DNA of 64,000 bases. Source: Flagellimonas okinawensis (lineage in GTDB: Bacteria; Bacteroidota; Bacteroidia; Flavobacteriales; Flavobacteriaceae). Positions 18,561-27,968 of the stretch are shown in pieces. The notes below the pieces were generated by a model that was given only the letters and a program-made list of their open reading frames with translations, had not been told where the DNA came from and made no database searches. The translations under genes were made by a program, and so were the position numbers. Positions within the stretch are counted from its first letter, which is position 1. Every line of letters starts with the position of its first letter. The stretch covers positions 1 through 64,000 of the forward strand of contig NZ_JARFVA010000010.1 of NCBI RefSeq assembly GCF_029194005.1. Reading direction: 5' to 3'.

Positions 18561-19604
18561 ATGCGGTTTTTAGTCCTTATCCTACTTTTCATCAACTCGT
18601 ATGCTCTTTTTGGGCAGCATCATTTTTCGGGGAAGGTTTCCCAAGAAAATGCAGGCAATGCCATTTACTTATCATTGGTGGAAGACTATCGAAAATCCTC
18701 TCGGGTATATTTGGACCAAATTGTTCAGAAATCCGTGGTGGATTCCATGGGTCGCTTCTCTTTTGAAGGCAACAACCTGAGTAATCAAAATCGCATCTAT
18801 CGCATCCATTTAGACGGCTGTTCGGACAATACAGGAGGCAATCACTTTTTGGGACAATGCAACAACAGCAAAAACGTACTCTTCATCGCCAACAACAAAG
18901 ACACTCTGGAATTCCCGACTTCTTTCGAAGATCAATCGCTTTGTACCATTAATTCAACCAATCCTAAATCGGGTCTTCTATTGGAAATTGAAGGATTAAA
19001 AGAGCACATGGCCTACGACTTTGCAGATTACCCCAGCGAGGCCAACAAAAAATTGAATTTGGATAAGTGGTTCAAAACCCTTCACAATTTTGGAGAAGAG
19101 ACCAACGAACCTTTGGCGGAACTTTATATCTACGATTTTTTATCAGACAAAAGGAATGAAACCTTTAAGTTTTATCTGCAAGACCTCACTAACAACGAAT
19201 ACTACGAGAACTTATCGGAACGGCTCATTACCACATACCCAGAGACTGAATTTACCCAACAATATGTAGCGGAAATAACCACGGACAAGGAGTTGGCCAG
19301 CTTCAACAGCCCGAAATCCAGCAAATGGAACCGAACCATCATTGCACTTTTGGCAGTTTCACTATTAGGGAATGTTCTGTTTTTCTTCGGCAAAAGAAAA
19401 AAGAACAGCGTTTCTCACTTACTTGAAAAACTTACCCCTCAAGAGCAAAAAATCGTTGGCCTGATACTGGAAAACAAGACCAATAAAGAGATTGCCAACG
19501 AGCTTTTTGTAAGTGTCAGCACCATAAAAACACACATCAACAATTTGTACAAAAAACTGGATATCACCTCTAGGGATGAAATGTCCGTTCTCTTTAAAAA
19601 ATAA
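18561..19604 (+). CDS. Single-chain transmembrane LuxR-type transcriptional regulator
   Basis: A 347-aa protein. A signal peptide (1-19, ALFGQ) leads into a periplasmic sensor region of about 235 residues with Cys87, Cys100 and Cys128. One membrane helix (about 258-277) is followed by the basic stop-transfer KRKKN and a cytoplasmic LuxR/GerE HTH (288-345: LTPQEQKIVGLILENKTNKE, then VSTIKTHINNLYKKL). It lacks receiver and kinase domains, so it probably senses a periplasmic signal and acts on DNA directly. This layout is known in Bacteroidota. The target genes are unknown; the thioredoxin-like gene follows after 100 bp. Confidence 0.85.
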   Translation: MRFLVLILLFINSYALFGQHHFSGKVSQENAGNAIYLSLVEDYRKSSRVYLDQIVQKSVVDSMGRFSFEGNNLSNQNRIYRIHLDGCSDNTGGNHFLGQCNNSKNVLFIANNKDTLEFPTSFEDQSLCTINSTNPKSGLLLEIEGLKEHMAYDFADYPSEANKKLNLDKWFKTLHNFGEETNEPLAELYIYDFLSDKRNETFKFYLQDLTNNEYYENLSERLITTYPETEFTQQYVAEITTDKELASFNSPKSSKWNRTIIALLAVSLLGNVLFFFGKRKKNSVSHLLEKLTPQEQKIVGLILENKTNKEIANELFVSVSTIKTHINNLYKKLDITSRDEMSVLFKK

Positions 19605-19704
19605 ATTTCAACCCCCGGTCTAGTACCGATTTCCAACGCTTCAAAATCGTTTCGACCATTGATTTTAGTGAATTTGGCCATCAAACCATAAATCACGGAA
19701 AATC

Positions 19705-20247
19705 ATGAAACGAGTATTCACATCATTAGTTTTGCTTTGCATCATCGGTGCATCGGCACAACAATTCAACAAGGAAATCACTACCGAAAATGGCTTGCAG
19801 TTGTTGGTAGGTCAAATCAATTTAGAAGGCTTACAATCCCAACCCTACGGAAACTGGTTCCAAAACAGATACGAGAGCTACCATCCGGACGAGACCATGG
19901 TCAATCTTTTCAAGGAAAAATTAGGGGAATACAACATCAAACTATTTTTGGGCACTTGGTGTGGCGACAGTAAGCGGGAAAGCCCCAAATTCATCAAAAT
20001 ATTGGAAGCTGCGGATTATCCCATGGAGCAACTGGAAATCGTTGCTCTGGATTATCGCAAAGGACATTACAAGACCAGTCCCACCGGCGAAGAAAAAGGA
20101 ATGAACATAATTAAAGTGCCTACCATCATCTTTTTTAAAGATGGGAAAGAAGTCAATAGAATTGTTGAAAGTCCGTTGGAAACATTGGAAGAAGACATCA
20201 CCCAAATCGTATTCGAAAAAGACTATGTGCCCAATTATGCATATTAA
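19705..20247 (+). CDS. Exported thioredoxin-fold protein with a CGDS active site
   Basis: A 180-aa protein with a signal peptide (about 1-18, GASAQ). The thioredoxin core carries FLGTWCGDSKRESPKF (about residues 80-96) and the cis-proline loop VPTIIFF (about 140-146). The motif is CxxS rather than CxxC, so it cannot form the usual internal disulfide and may work as a monothiol or isomerase-type enzyme in the periplasm. This WCxDS form is not rare in Bacteroidota. It ends 18 bp before the lysS terminator/promoter element. Confidence 0.85.
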   Translation: MKRVFTSLVLLCIIGASAQQFNKEITTENGLQLLVGQINLEGLQSQPYGNWFQNRYESYHPDETMVNLFKEKLGEYNIKLFLGTWCGDSKRESPKFIKILEAADYPMEQLEIVALDYRKGHYKTSPTGEEKGMNIIKVPTIIFFKDGKEVNRIVESPLETLEEDITQIVFEKDYVPNYAY

Positions 20248-20265
20248 GTTTGGCCAAGGCAAGGA

Positions 20266-20305
20266 TTTAAAGCGCAAAAGTGTAATTTTGCGCTTTAAAT
20301 TTTTT
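20266..20305 (+). terminator. Intrinsic terminator with the lysS -7 box inside it
   Basis: A 14-bp perfect stem TTTAAAGCGCAAAA (20266-20279) / TTTTGCGCTTTAAA (20286-20299) with a 6-nt loop and six T. It ends the thioredoxin-like gene. TAATTTTG (20283-20290), a perfect TAnnTTTG -7 box for lysS, is made from the loop and the right arm, 22 bp before the lysS ATG. Confidence 0.85.
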
Positions 20306-20312
20306 ACAGACT

Positions 20313-22004
20313 ATGCAACTATCGGAACAAGAGATCGTTCGAAGGGAAAAATTGACCAAACTCAGGGAAATGGGAATCAACCCATACCCAGCAGCATTAT
20401 ATCCTGTTGATGCCACTTCAAAGAGCATCAAGAATGATTTTGAAGAAGGGAAAAAGGTGGTGATTTCAGGTAGATTGATGTCGCGTAGAATTCAAGGAAA
20501 AGCCTCGTTTGCCGAACTTCAGGATAGCGAAGGTCGCATCCAAGTCTATTTTAACCGGGATGAAATTTGTCCAGGTGACGACAAGACCTTGTACAACGAT
20601 GTATACAAAAAGCTGTTGGACATCGGTGATATCATCGGTATTGAAGGGGAACTTTTCACCACTCAAGTAGGTGAAAAAACAGTAATGGTGAAAAACTTTT
20701 CACTGTTGAGCAAAAGTTTAAGACCATTGCCATTGCCCAAAGTAGATGACGAAGGTAAAGTGTACGATGCATTCAACGACCCAGAACTACGTTACCGTCA
20801 GCGTTATGTGGATTTGGTAGTGAACCCGCATGTAAAGGACACTTTCATCAAAAGAACAAAAATCACTAACAGTATACGGGAATTTTATAACCAAAAAGGA
20901 TATTTGGAAGTAGAGACCCCTATCCTACAACCTATTCCCGGTGGAGCTGCGGCACGTCCATTTTTAACTCACCACAATGCATTGAACATTCCGTTGTATT
21001 TGCGAATCGCCAACGAGTTGTACCTAAAAAGATTGATTGTTGGCGGGTTTGATGGAGTATACGAATTTGCCAAGGATTTCCGTAACGAGGGAATGGACCG
21101 TACCCACAATCCAGAGTTTACCGTTATGGAACTCTATGTGGCCTATAAGGACTACAACTGGATGATGGATACCACCGAAAAACTATTGGAAAAAGTGGCC
21201 ATTGATGCCACAGGCAGTTCCAAAGTAACAGTGGGCGATCACGAAATAGAGTTCAAAGCTCCTTATCCAAGGGTTCCGATTTTGGAGGCGATTAAAATAC
21301 ATACCGGTTACGATGTTGCCGGAATGGAGGAAGATGAACTTCGCGAAGTGGCCAAAAAATTGGGTATTGAAGTGGACGACACTATGGGCGTAGGGAAGTT
21401 GATCGATGAGATTTTCGGTGAAAAATGTGAACACCACTACATACAACCAACCTTTATCATCGATTACCCCAAGGAAATGAGTCCGTTGACCAAAGAGCAC
21501 CGAACCAATCCAAGGTTGACCGAACGTTTTGAGTTGATGGTGAACGGCAAGGAGCTGGCTAATGCTTACTCGGAGCTAAACGATCCCATTGATCAGCGCG
21601 AGCGTTTTGAAGATCAGTTGAAACTTTCCGAAAAAGGAGATGACGAAGCGATGTTCATCGATCAGGATTTCTTGCGCGCTCTGGAATACGGAATGCCACC
21701 AACCTCGGGAATCGGTATCGGTATAGATCGTTTGGTGATGTTGATGACCAACAATTCCTCTATCCAAGAGGTGTTGTTCTTCCCGCAAATGCGACCAGAG
21801 AAAAAGCAGGTAGAGCTTACTGAAGAAGAAAAAGCGATTGTGGACATTCTTAAACCACAAGGCGAAATGCCTTTGGCTGACCTCAAAGGAAAAGCTGGGT
21901 TGAGTGGTAAAAAATGGGACAAGAGCACCAAAAGTCTTACGAAACATGGACTTATCAAGGTAGAAAAAACGGAAGATGCACTACTTGTAAAATATACAGG
22001 ATAG
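20313..22004 (+). CDS. lysS: Lysyl-tRNA synthetase, class II
   Basis: A 563-aa enzyme that attaches lysine to tRNA-Lys. The N-terminal OB-fold anticodon-binding domain (about 55-165, [11 protein letters not shown]) is followed by the class II catalytic core. Motif 2 is visible as [20 protein letters not shown] (about 255-275) and motif 3 as [12 protein letters not shown] (about 465-476). The last ~65 residues (from [14 protein letters not shown]) form a winged-helix-like extension usual in Flavobacteriia and absent from the E. coli enzyme. The gene is monocistronic between two strong terminators. Confidence 0.98.
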   Translation: MQLSEQEIVRREKLTKLREMGINPYPAALYPVDATSKSIKNDFEEGKKVVISGRLMSRRIQGKASFAELQDSEGRIQVYFNRDEICPGDDKTLYNDVYKKLLDIGDIIGIEGELFTTQVGEKTVMVKNFSLLSKSLRPLPLPKVDDEGKVYDAFNDPELRYRQRYVDLVVNPHVKDTFIKRTKITNSIREFYNQKGYLEVETPILQPIPGGAAARPFLTHHNALNIPLYLRIANELYLKRLIVGGFDGVYEFAKDFRNEGMDRTHNPEFTVMELYVAYKDYNWMMDTTEKLLEKVAIDATGSSKVTVGDHEIEFKAPYPRVPILEAIKIHTGYDVAGMEEDELREVAKKLGIEVDDTMGVGKLIDEIFGEKCEHHYIQPTFIIDYPKEMSPLTKEHRTNPRLTERFELMVNGKELANAYSELNDPIDQRERFEDQLKLSEKGDDEAMFIDQDFLRALEYGMPPTSGIGIGIDRLVMLMTNNSSIQEVLFFPQMRPEKKQVELTEEEKAIVDILKPQGEMPLADLKGKAGLSGKKWDKSTKSLTKHGLIKVEKTEDALLVKYTG

Positions 22005-22035
22005 TACTAGAATTTTTGATTACATAAAACCTAAG

Positions 22036-22074
22036 CCCCTGAACCTTAATTAAAGTTCAGGGGTTTTCTTTTTT
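22036..22074 (+). terminator. Intrinsic terminator of lysS
   Basis: CCCCTGAAC (22036-22044) / GTTCAGGGG (22055-22063) stem followed by TTTTCTTTTTT. Confidence 0.9.
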
Positions 22075-22164
22075 AAAAAAAGTTCTATCTTTCGACGGTT
22101 TTCTTCCTAAACGGAAGGAAATTTCCAGCAGCTTACCCCAATAATCTTACTAAAATCTACTTAT

Positions 22165-25017
22165 ATGAAAAGAATGAAACTAGCATTCCTTTTCGTGCTG
22201 TTGGTATCTTTTATTTCCAAAGCACAAGAGGTAACAGGAACCGTTTATGATGACCAAAACGTACCCCTTCCGGGTGCCTCGGTCCAAGTAAAAGGAACTA
22301 CTACGGGCGTCATCACCGACTTTGATGGCAACTACACCATCGAAGCCAACACAGGAGACATTTTGGTATTTTCCTATGTCGGATTCAACACCCAAGAAGC
22401 AACCGTAACAGGCAGTACATTAGATGTCACCCTCCAAGCTGGTCTGGAGTTGGAGAATGTGGTTGTTGTAGGATCTCGTAATGCCAACAGAACAGCTACG
22501 GACACCCCTGTCCCGGTGGATGTACTGGATGTAACTACCTTGACACAATCCGCCCCACAGGTAACGGTCACAGAAATCCTTAACTATGCGGCGCCTTCCT
22601 TCACTTCCAATCCACAGACCATTTCCGATGGTACCGATCACATTGCACCAGCCTCCTTGAGAGGATTGGGCCCCGATCAAGTTTTGGTGCTCATCAATGG
22701 AAAAAGAAGGCACAAAACAGGATTGGTAAACGTAAACGGAACATTTGGTAGAGGTAGTGTGGGAACAGATATGACCACCATTCCTTCCAATTCCATTGCT
22801 CGCATAGAAATCCTTAGGGATGGTGCTGCCGCCCAATATGGTTCCGATGCCATTGCAGGGGTAATCAACATTGTATTGAAAAAGAGTGTGAACGAGCTAC
22901 AGGTAGACATCAATACTGGAGCTAATTTTACCAGTGAGCATAGTCCACAAAAAACCATCGATGGTGAGAAAATAAGTTTAGGCCTTAACTATGGCCTACC
23001 CATTGGAAAAGATGGCGGATTCATCAATTTTACAGGAAATTTTAGCCATCGTGGATACACCAATCGCATGCAAGAATGGGAGGGCTCCATTTTTAATGCC
23101 TACAATTCTATAGAAAGGGTAGCAGCTGAAGACAACTACGACACATCGTTACTACTGGACGATGATTTAACTGATATTTTTGAATACGCTGCCACTGCGG
23201 GAATTGCCTTGAATGGCGATGAAAGTAAAGAAGAGCTCCAAGGAATCTTGAATGCTGACGTAACCGAATCGGAGTTGTTGGCCAGAGGATTGGAACGTAG
23301 CGACTTTAACATGCGAGTTGGGCAATCCAAACTAAGAGGAGCACAGTTCTTCGCTAATCTTTCTATACCTCTCGATGAAAACTTGGAAATCTATGGTTTT
23401 GGAGGGTTGAGCTTCAAAAATGGTAATGCAGCAGGTTTTTATCGTTTACCCAATCAATCCAGAAGCTACACTCCCGCCTACCCTAATGGTTTTTTACCAG
23501 AAATCAATTCCAACATCGTGGATAAATCTGCCACTATGGGAATTAAAGGAATGTTGGGAGATTGGAATGTAGACTTCAGTAATTCCTATGGAAAAAATGA
23601 ATTTCTATATCGGGTTACCAATTCCAACAATGCGTCCTTGGTGAATTCCACCCCTTTCGAGGCAAATTCCGGTGGATTCAACTATAGTGAAAACACCACC
23701 AATTTTGACATGAGTCGTTTCTTTGAGGACACCATGGCGGGACTCAATATTGCTTTTGGTGCAGAGTATCGAGTGGAAAACTATGCCATCGTAGCCGGTG
23801 AAGAAGCTTCATACACCCAGTACAACAATTTGGGAAATCCACACGACCCAACAGACCCAAACTCGGAAGTACCCACCGACTTTTTTGGAAGTACCAGACC
23901 AGGAGGCATTCAAGTATTTCCCGGTTTTAAACCTGATAACGAAATCAATGCATTCAGGAATACCATTGCAGGCTATTTTGATGTAGAAGCAGACTTTACC
24001 GAATCAATTTTATTGAGCGGAGCGGTTCGTTACGAAAACTTCTCCGACTTTGGAGGAACATTGAACTTTAAGTTAGCTACGCGTCTCAAAATTTCAGAGA
24101 ACTTTAATTTTAGAGGAGGAGGACAAACAGGGTTTAGAGCGCCATCCCTTCATCAAATCCATTACAGCTCCACTTCTACCCTATTTGTGGACGGAATTCC
24201 CAACGAAGTGGGTATATTTCCGAACACATCCAGAGTTGCCAGACTTTTGGGTATTGAACCATTGAAAGAAGAAACATCAATCGGGGCAACTGCAGGTTTT
24301 ACGGCTAGGGTTCCTAGTGCAAACCTAAAATTTACTTTGGACGGATACCTTATCAATATAGATGACCGTGTAATTTTAACTGGGCAGTTTGATGACAATG
24401 GCAATGCAGAATTGGCAAATCTTTTTCAGCAGGCCAATGCCACCCAAGCCGCTTTTTTCGCAAACTCTGTGGATACCCAAACCATGGGATTGGATTTTGT
24501 AGTAGATCATAAAGCGCATATATCCGACAATGTTTCCTTGACCAATACACTTGCCTTTACTTTTTCAGAAACAAGTGTGGAGAAAGTGAAAGTGCCCGAA
24601 GCCATTGCCAATGCAGGTCTCAGTGACACGTATTTTGACCCTACCAGTAGAATCTATTTGGAATCCGCTGTTCCAACTACCAAAGGAAACCTCTCGCACA
24701 ATGTAAAAGTTGGCGACAATTGGAACTTCTTTTTAAGGAACGGATATTTTGGTGAAGTTCGGGAAGCAACCAACGAAATTGACCCAACCATTGACTATAC
24801 TTTTGGTGCAAAGGTTATTACCGACCTAACCGTGGGTTACAGCTTCTCCAAAAGCGCAACATTAACGATTGGAGCAAACAATCTATTGGATGTTTACCCA
24901 GACAAGAATGATCCGGCTTTCCGATCCAGTGGAAGATTTATCTACTCAAGAAGGTCCGTTCAATTTGGACAAAATGGACGTTATGTGTTTGGCAGGTTGA
25001 CATTCAAAATCAAATAA
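22165..25017 (+). CDS. TonB-dependent outer membrane receptor
   Basis: A 950-aa receptor. It has a signal peptide (1-21, FISKAQ), a carboxypeptidase-regulatory-like domain (about 22-95, DQNVPLPGASV and DFDGNYTIEA), a plug domain (about 115-235) with SLRGLGPDQVLVLINGKRR and RDGAAAQYGSDAIAGVINIV, and a barrel ending VFGRLTFKIK. The plug is of the iron/vitamin receptor type rather than SusC, and no SusD follows, so the ligand is probably a siderophore, cobalamin or similar small molecule. It is monocistronic, ending in a strong terminator. A near-consensus -7 box TATCTTTC (22086-22093) lies about 70 bp upstream. Confidence 0.95.
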   Translation: MKRMKLAFLFVLLVSFISKAQEVTGTVYDDQNVPLPGASVQVKGTTTGVITDFDGNYTIEANTGDILVFSYVGFNTQEATVTGSTLDVTLQAGLELENVVVVGSRNANRTATDTPVPVDVLDVTTLTQSAPQVTVTEILNYAAPSFTSNPQTISDGTDHIAPASLRGLGPDQVLVLINGKRRHKTGLVNVNGTFGRGSVGTDMTTIPSNSIARIEILRDGAAAQYGSDAIAGVINIVLKKSVNELQVDINTGANFTSEHSPQKTIDGEKISLGLNYGLPIGKDGGFINFTGNFSHRGYTNRMQEWEGSIFNAYNSIERVAAEDNYDTSLLLDDDLTDIFEYAATAGIALNGDESKEELQGILNADVTESELLARGLERSDFNMRVGQSKLRGAQFFANLSIPLDENLEIYGFGGLSFKNGNAAGFYRLPNQSRSYTPAYPNGFLPEINSNIVDKSATMGIKGMLGDWNVDFSNSYGKNEFLYRVTNSNNASLVNSTPFEANSGGFNYSENTTNFDMSRFFEDTMAGLNIAFGAEYRVENYAIVAGEEASYTQYNNLGNPHDPTDPNSEVPTDFFGSTRPGGIQVFPGFKPDNEINAFRNTIAGYFDVEADFTESILLSGAVRYENFSDFGGTLNFKLATRLKISENFNFRGGGQTGFRAPSLHQIHYSSTSTLFVDGIPNEVGIFPNTSRVARLLGIEPLKEETSIGATAGFTARVPSANLKFTLDGYLINIDDRVILTGQFDDNGNAELANLFQQANATQAAFFANSVDTQTMGLDFVVDHKAHISDNVSLTNTLAFTFSETSVEKVKVPEAIANAGLSDTYFDPTSRIYLESAVPTTKGNLSHNVKVGDNWNFFLRNGYFGEVREATNEIDPTIDYTFGAKVITDLTVGYSFSKSATLTIGANNLLDVYPDKNDPAFRSSGRFIYSRRSVQFGQNGRYVFGRLTFKIK

Positions 25018-25045
25018 AACTATCAACTTTTAAATAATTAATACG

Positions 25046-25074
25046 GAAGCCCCTGGATGGGGCTTCTTTATTTT
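25046..25074 (+). terminator. Intrinsic terminator of the TonB receptor gene
   Basis: GAAGCCCC / GGGGCTTC stem with loop TGGAT, followed by TTTATTTT. Confidence 0.9.
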
Positions 25075-25109
25075 CATGTTTTAACAAAAAATCCTAGCTT
25101 AGGACCCCA

Positions 25110-26540
25110 ATGGAACTAAGCAAAAAAATTGGACTGGTCCTTGGACCGGTGGCATTTCTGGTATTGAACCTTCTACCTTTTGAACTGGTATCGGAAAAAG
25201 GAGACCCTGTAATTTCAGTTGCAGCTTGGATGTTGATCTGGTGGATTACCGAAGCGGTATCCATCTCGGTCACTGCACTGCTACCACTTCTTTTATTACC
25301 CATTTTAAAAATACTTCCCATTGCAGAGGTGGGTGCCAATTATGGCAGTCCTATCGTTTTTCTTTTCTTCGGTGGATTTGTGATGGCCCTGGCCTTGGAA
25401 AAAGTCAACTTACATAGAAGAATTGCCTTAAATATTATAAGGCTTACCGGGACTACGCCCAACAAAGTAATTTTAGGGTTTATGATTGCCACGGCCACAT
25501 TGAGCATGTGGATCAGTAATACGGCAAGCACCGTGGTAATGCTTCCCATCGCCGTTTCCGTGATCAATTTATTGATCAACGATGAGGACGGTTTTACAAA
25601 AAGTGATCAAAACTTTGCACTCTGTGTGATGCTGGGCATTGCGTTTTCAGCAAATGCTGGAGGCATAGCGACCGTTATCGGGACTCCTCCGAACTCAGTA
25701 CTCATCGGTTTGTTGGAAAACGAGTACAACACCGAAATATCCTTCTTAAAATGGATGACGATCGGCTTACCATTTTCAATAATTATGATAGGCATCTGTT
25801 ATCTGGTACTTGTGAAATGGATGTTCCCCAATAAAGATTTAAAGTTTAGTGCATCCAAAGAGGTAATATATGCGGAACTGGAAAAACTTGGACCAACGTC
25901 TGGAAAGGAAAAAATGGTATTGGTGATTTTTGCAATAACCGTATTCCTTTGGATTTTCAGAACCTTGATCAACAGTATATTCCCCAATTTAGGCCTTACG
26001 GACACCATGATCAGTATTTTCGCGGCCATTGCACTATTCGCCATTCCCTATAATATTAAGAAGGGTGATTTTATCATCACTTGGAAAGATACTTCGAAAC
26101 TTGCTTGGGGAATTTTAGTACTGTTCGGTGGCGGCTTGGCCTTGGCACAAGGCATGTCTACCAGTGGTATAGTGGATATGGTAGCGGGAGCCATTGCCCA
26201 AAGCGAGATCAGCATATTGTTTACAGCTGCCTTATTGATTTTCCTTATGCTTTTTATGACCGAACTTATGAGCAATGTGGCCCTTGTGGCTGTTTTGGCC
26301 CCAGTAGTAGCGGGTATTGCCATTGGACTGGACATTCCAATTCTACATTTATTGATTCCGGTAACTATAGCCAGTAGCTGTGCGTTTATGTTGCCCATGG
26401 CCACTCCTCCGAACGCTATTGTGTTCGCAAGCGGCTATGTAAAGATTCCCCAAATGGCACGCGTAGGAGTTATTTTAAACCTTATAGCGGTATTATTACT
26501 GATCTTGGTGTTCCAGTTTGCCATTCCACTATTGTTTTAA
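25110..26540 (+). CDS. SLC13/DASS family sodium:dicarboxylate-type symporter
   Basis: A 476-aa inner-membrane carrier with about 11-12 hydrophobic segments. The two repeat signatures are seen: MWISNTASTVVMLPIA (about 132-147) with the SNT substrate/Na+ motif, and the second-half ELMSNVALVAVLAPV (about 385-399) where the usual SNTA/T reads SNVA. GxPPNSVLIG and ATPPNAIVFASG, also typical of DASS proteins, are present. It likely takes up succinate, other dicarboxylates or sulfate with sodium. It is monocistronic. Confidence 0.9.
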   Translation: MELSKKIGLVLGPVAFLVLNLLPFELVSEKGDPVISVAAWMLIWWITEAVSISVTALLPLLLLPILKILPIAEVGANYGSPIVFLFFGGFVMALALEKVNLHRRIALNIIRLTGTTPNKVILGFMIATATLSMWISNTASTVVMLPIAVSVINLLINDEDGFTKSDQNFALCVMLGIAFSANAGGIATVIGTPPNSVLIGLLENEYNTEISFLKWMTIGLPFSIIMIGICYLVLVKWMFPNKDLKFSASKEVIYAELEKLGPTSGKEKMVLVIFAITVFLWIFRTLINSIFPNLGLTDTMISIFAAIALFAIPYNIKKGDFIITWKDTSKLAWGILVLFGGGLALAQGMSTSGIVDMVAGAIAQSEISILFTAALLIFLMLFMTELMSNVALVAVLAPVVAGIAIGLDIPILHLLIPVTIASSCAFMLPMATPPNAIVFASGYVKIPQMARVGVILNLIAVLLLILVFQFAIPLLF

Positions 26541-26544
26541 ACTA

Positions 26545-26574
26545 AAAATGCCTCTCCGGGCGGAAAGGCATTTT
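26545..26574. terminator. Bidirectional terminator between the SLC13 gene and a small RNA
   Basis: AAAATGCC (26545-26552) / GGCATTTT (26567-26574) with an inner UCC/GGA pairing and T runs on both sides. It ends the SLC13 mRNA on the plus strand and the candidate small RNA on the minus strand. Confidence 0.85.
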
Positions 26575-26660
26575 CACAAACTAACTAACTCAAAAAAATG
26601 TAAGAAACTAACTTAACTAACGCTACTCGCTTTTGCGCAAGTGGTTCGTAACTCTTTGTT
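26545..26660 (-). ncRNA. Candidate small RNA carrying the TTGAGTTAGTTAG motif (copy 1)
   Basis: On the minus strand a perfect -7 box TAACTTTG (26673-26666) is followed about 110 nt later by an intrinsic terminator (26574-26545), with no credible ORF between. The RNA would contain a 5' hairpin (ACTTGC GCAAAA GCGAGT), then CATTTTTTTGAGTTAGTTAGTTTGTGAAAA just before the terminator stem. The same motif occurs in a second stand-alone unit at 32995-33089 and at the mRNA 3' end near 26960. There is no clear -33 box. It is inferred only from promoter-terminator spacing and motif sharing. Confidence 0.5.
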
Positions 26661-26980
26661 AGGTACAAAGTTATAACCCTTTTTTGTGAAAATTATTGTA
26701 ATTAGTTTTTTGTTAACGTCGTGTGGTAAAATGGACACCCGTGCTTGATTCAGCTTTGACAGACAAACAATACAGTAATGTCAGTCAATCGTTTAAAATG
26801 TTGAACAATCTGCACCTTTAAAACGGTTTAGCTAATAATTCCTTCGCCGTATTTCCAATGTTATATTTTTGTTAACCAGATATTTATAGGTTTTTCTTAA
26901 CAATCAAAAAGCCCTCCGAAGAGGGCTTTTATTAACTAACTAACTCAAAAATTTGTAAAATGAAAAACTAAAACATTTTA
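26581..26980. other. 400-bp non-coding region between the SLC13 gene and the repeat-protein gene
   Basis: It holds no protein gene. It contains the candidate small RNA with its promoter, a second ACTAACTAACTCAAAAA copy at 26933-26950 and the terminator of the minus-strand gene at 26907-26930. The central 26690-26905 stretch is AT-rich with nothing I can name. Confidence 0.6.
26907..26930. terminator. Bidirectional intrinsic terminator of the repeat-protein gene
   Basis: AAAAGCCCTC/GAGGGCTTTT, a 10-bp stem with loop CGAA, 50 bp past the minus-strand stop. Immediately before it on the minus strand is TTTTTGAGTTAGTTAGTTA (copy 2 of the shared motif). Confidence 0.9.
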
Positions 26981-27700
26981 CTAGTTGACCCTTTTGTAGG
27001 GATCAAAATTTTCTGGTAGATACTTGTTCGTATCAAAACCTAAATCAATTTCTTCGTCTTCCATATAGTTTACGGAAGTAATTGCGATTACATCAGTATA
27101 TGGATCAAAATCTGCTGGCAACAAATACTTGCTGTTAATGCCCAATACCAATTCTGTTTCTTCTTCAACATAAGGAATAGCCTTTAAATCTACATAAGCC
27201 TCGTATGGAGAGAAATCCTTGGGAAGGTAATCTTTGGTATCAAAACCAAGATCCATGTCCTCTTCCTCCATATAGTTTATGGAATGTACATCCACTACAT
27301 CTGTATAGGGATCAAAATTTTCCGGCAAATACTTTTGGGTATCAAAGCCCAATGCTGGTTCAACTTTGTTTTCGAGATATATGATGGAATTCAAATCAAA
27401 ATAGCTTTCATAGGGATCAAATCCCTCAGGAAGGTAATCGGCCGTATTAAAACCTAAATCGACCTCTGGCTCTTCCTCTAAATACACTATTTCATTTAAA
27501 TTCAACTCATAGGAGGCATAATCTGCCATATCTGAAGTTGAATTGTTCAACTCTGCACCAATATGCAATGAAGTTAAACTGTTCTCTAAACTACCCGGCC
27601 TCTCGGTTTGTACCTCGACGACCTTGGCATTTTGTTGGTCATTTGCTATGGCGGTACTACTTAATAATACACTTCCATAAATTAATAATAACTTGTTCAT
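26981..27700 (-). CDS. Secreted acidic repeat protein with five LGFDT-YLPE-FDPY units
   Basis: A 239-aa protein with a signal peptide (1-19, AIAN). From residue 63 to 236 there are five tandem repeats of 34-36 aa, consensus Y-DL-SI-YLEEE-E-LGFDT-KYLPENFDPY. Units 3 and 5 (both NYMEEE/NYMEDE, 34 aa) match each other best, as do units 2 and 4, so the array looks like a duplicated two-unit block. The protein is strongly acidic. I recognise the LGFDT/FDPY pattern only as a hypothetical flavobacterial repeat; its function is unknown. The mRNA ends in the shared TTGAGTTAGTTAG-terminator module. Confidence 0.75.
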   Translation of the reverse strand: MNKLLLIYGSVLLSSTAIANDQQNAKVVEVQTERPGSLENSLTSLHIGAELNNSTSDMADYASYELNLNEIVYLEEEPEVDLGFNTADYLPEGFDPYESYFDLNSIIYLENKVEPALGFDTQKYLPENFDPYTDVVDVHSINYMEEEDMDLGFDTKDYLPKDFSPYEAYVDLKAIPYVEEETELVLGINSKYLLPADFDPYTDVIAITSVNYMEDEEIDLGFDTNKYLPENFDPYKRVN

Positions 27701-27868
27701 TTTTTGATTGAATTTTATGATTGATGATATGCCTATAAGACTACTCTAAACCCAAAACGTTACAGTATTTAGGATTTTTTTACGAAAATTAAATAGGCGC
27801 TGAGCCCAGATATACAGGGCGATTCACTCCAAACTATCAGTAAAACGCAGGACTCCCAAAGGTTAGGT

Positions 27869-27917
27869 GGTTACGTTAAAAAAGTAACCGTTAATATTTA
27901 TTTAACAGATAATTTTG
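27869..27917 (+). promoter_or_regulatory. Metalloprotease promoter with an upstream inverted repeat
   Basis: A perfect -7 box TAATTTTG lies at 27910-27917, 51 bp before the ATG. GGTTAC (27869-27874) and GTAACC (27884-27889) form a perfect 6-bp inverted repeat with a 9-bp spacer covering the -33 area. This suggests a regulator site. No TTTG -33 box is seen, which would fit activator dependence. Confidence 0.45.
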
Positions 27918-27968
27918 TCTAATTTTTGGTTCTTTGATGCTTCTTATTTATTCAAACGGACTTAAAAA

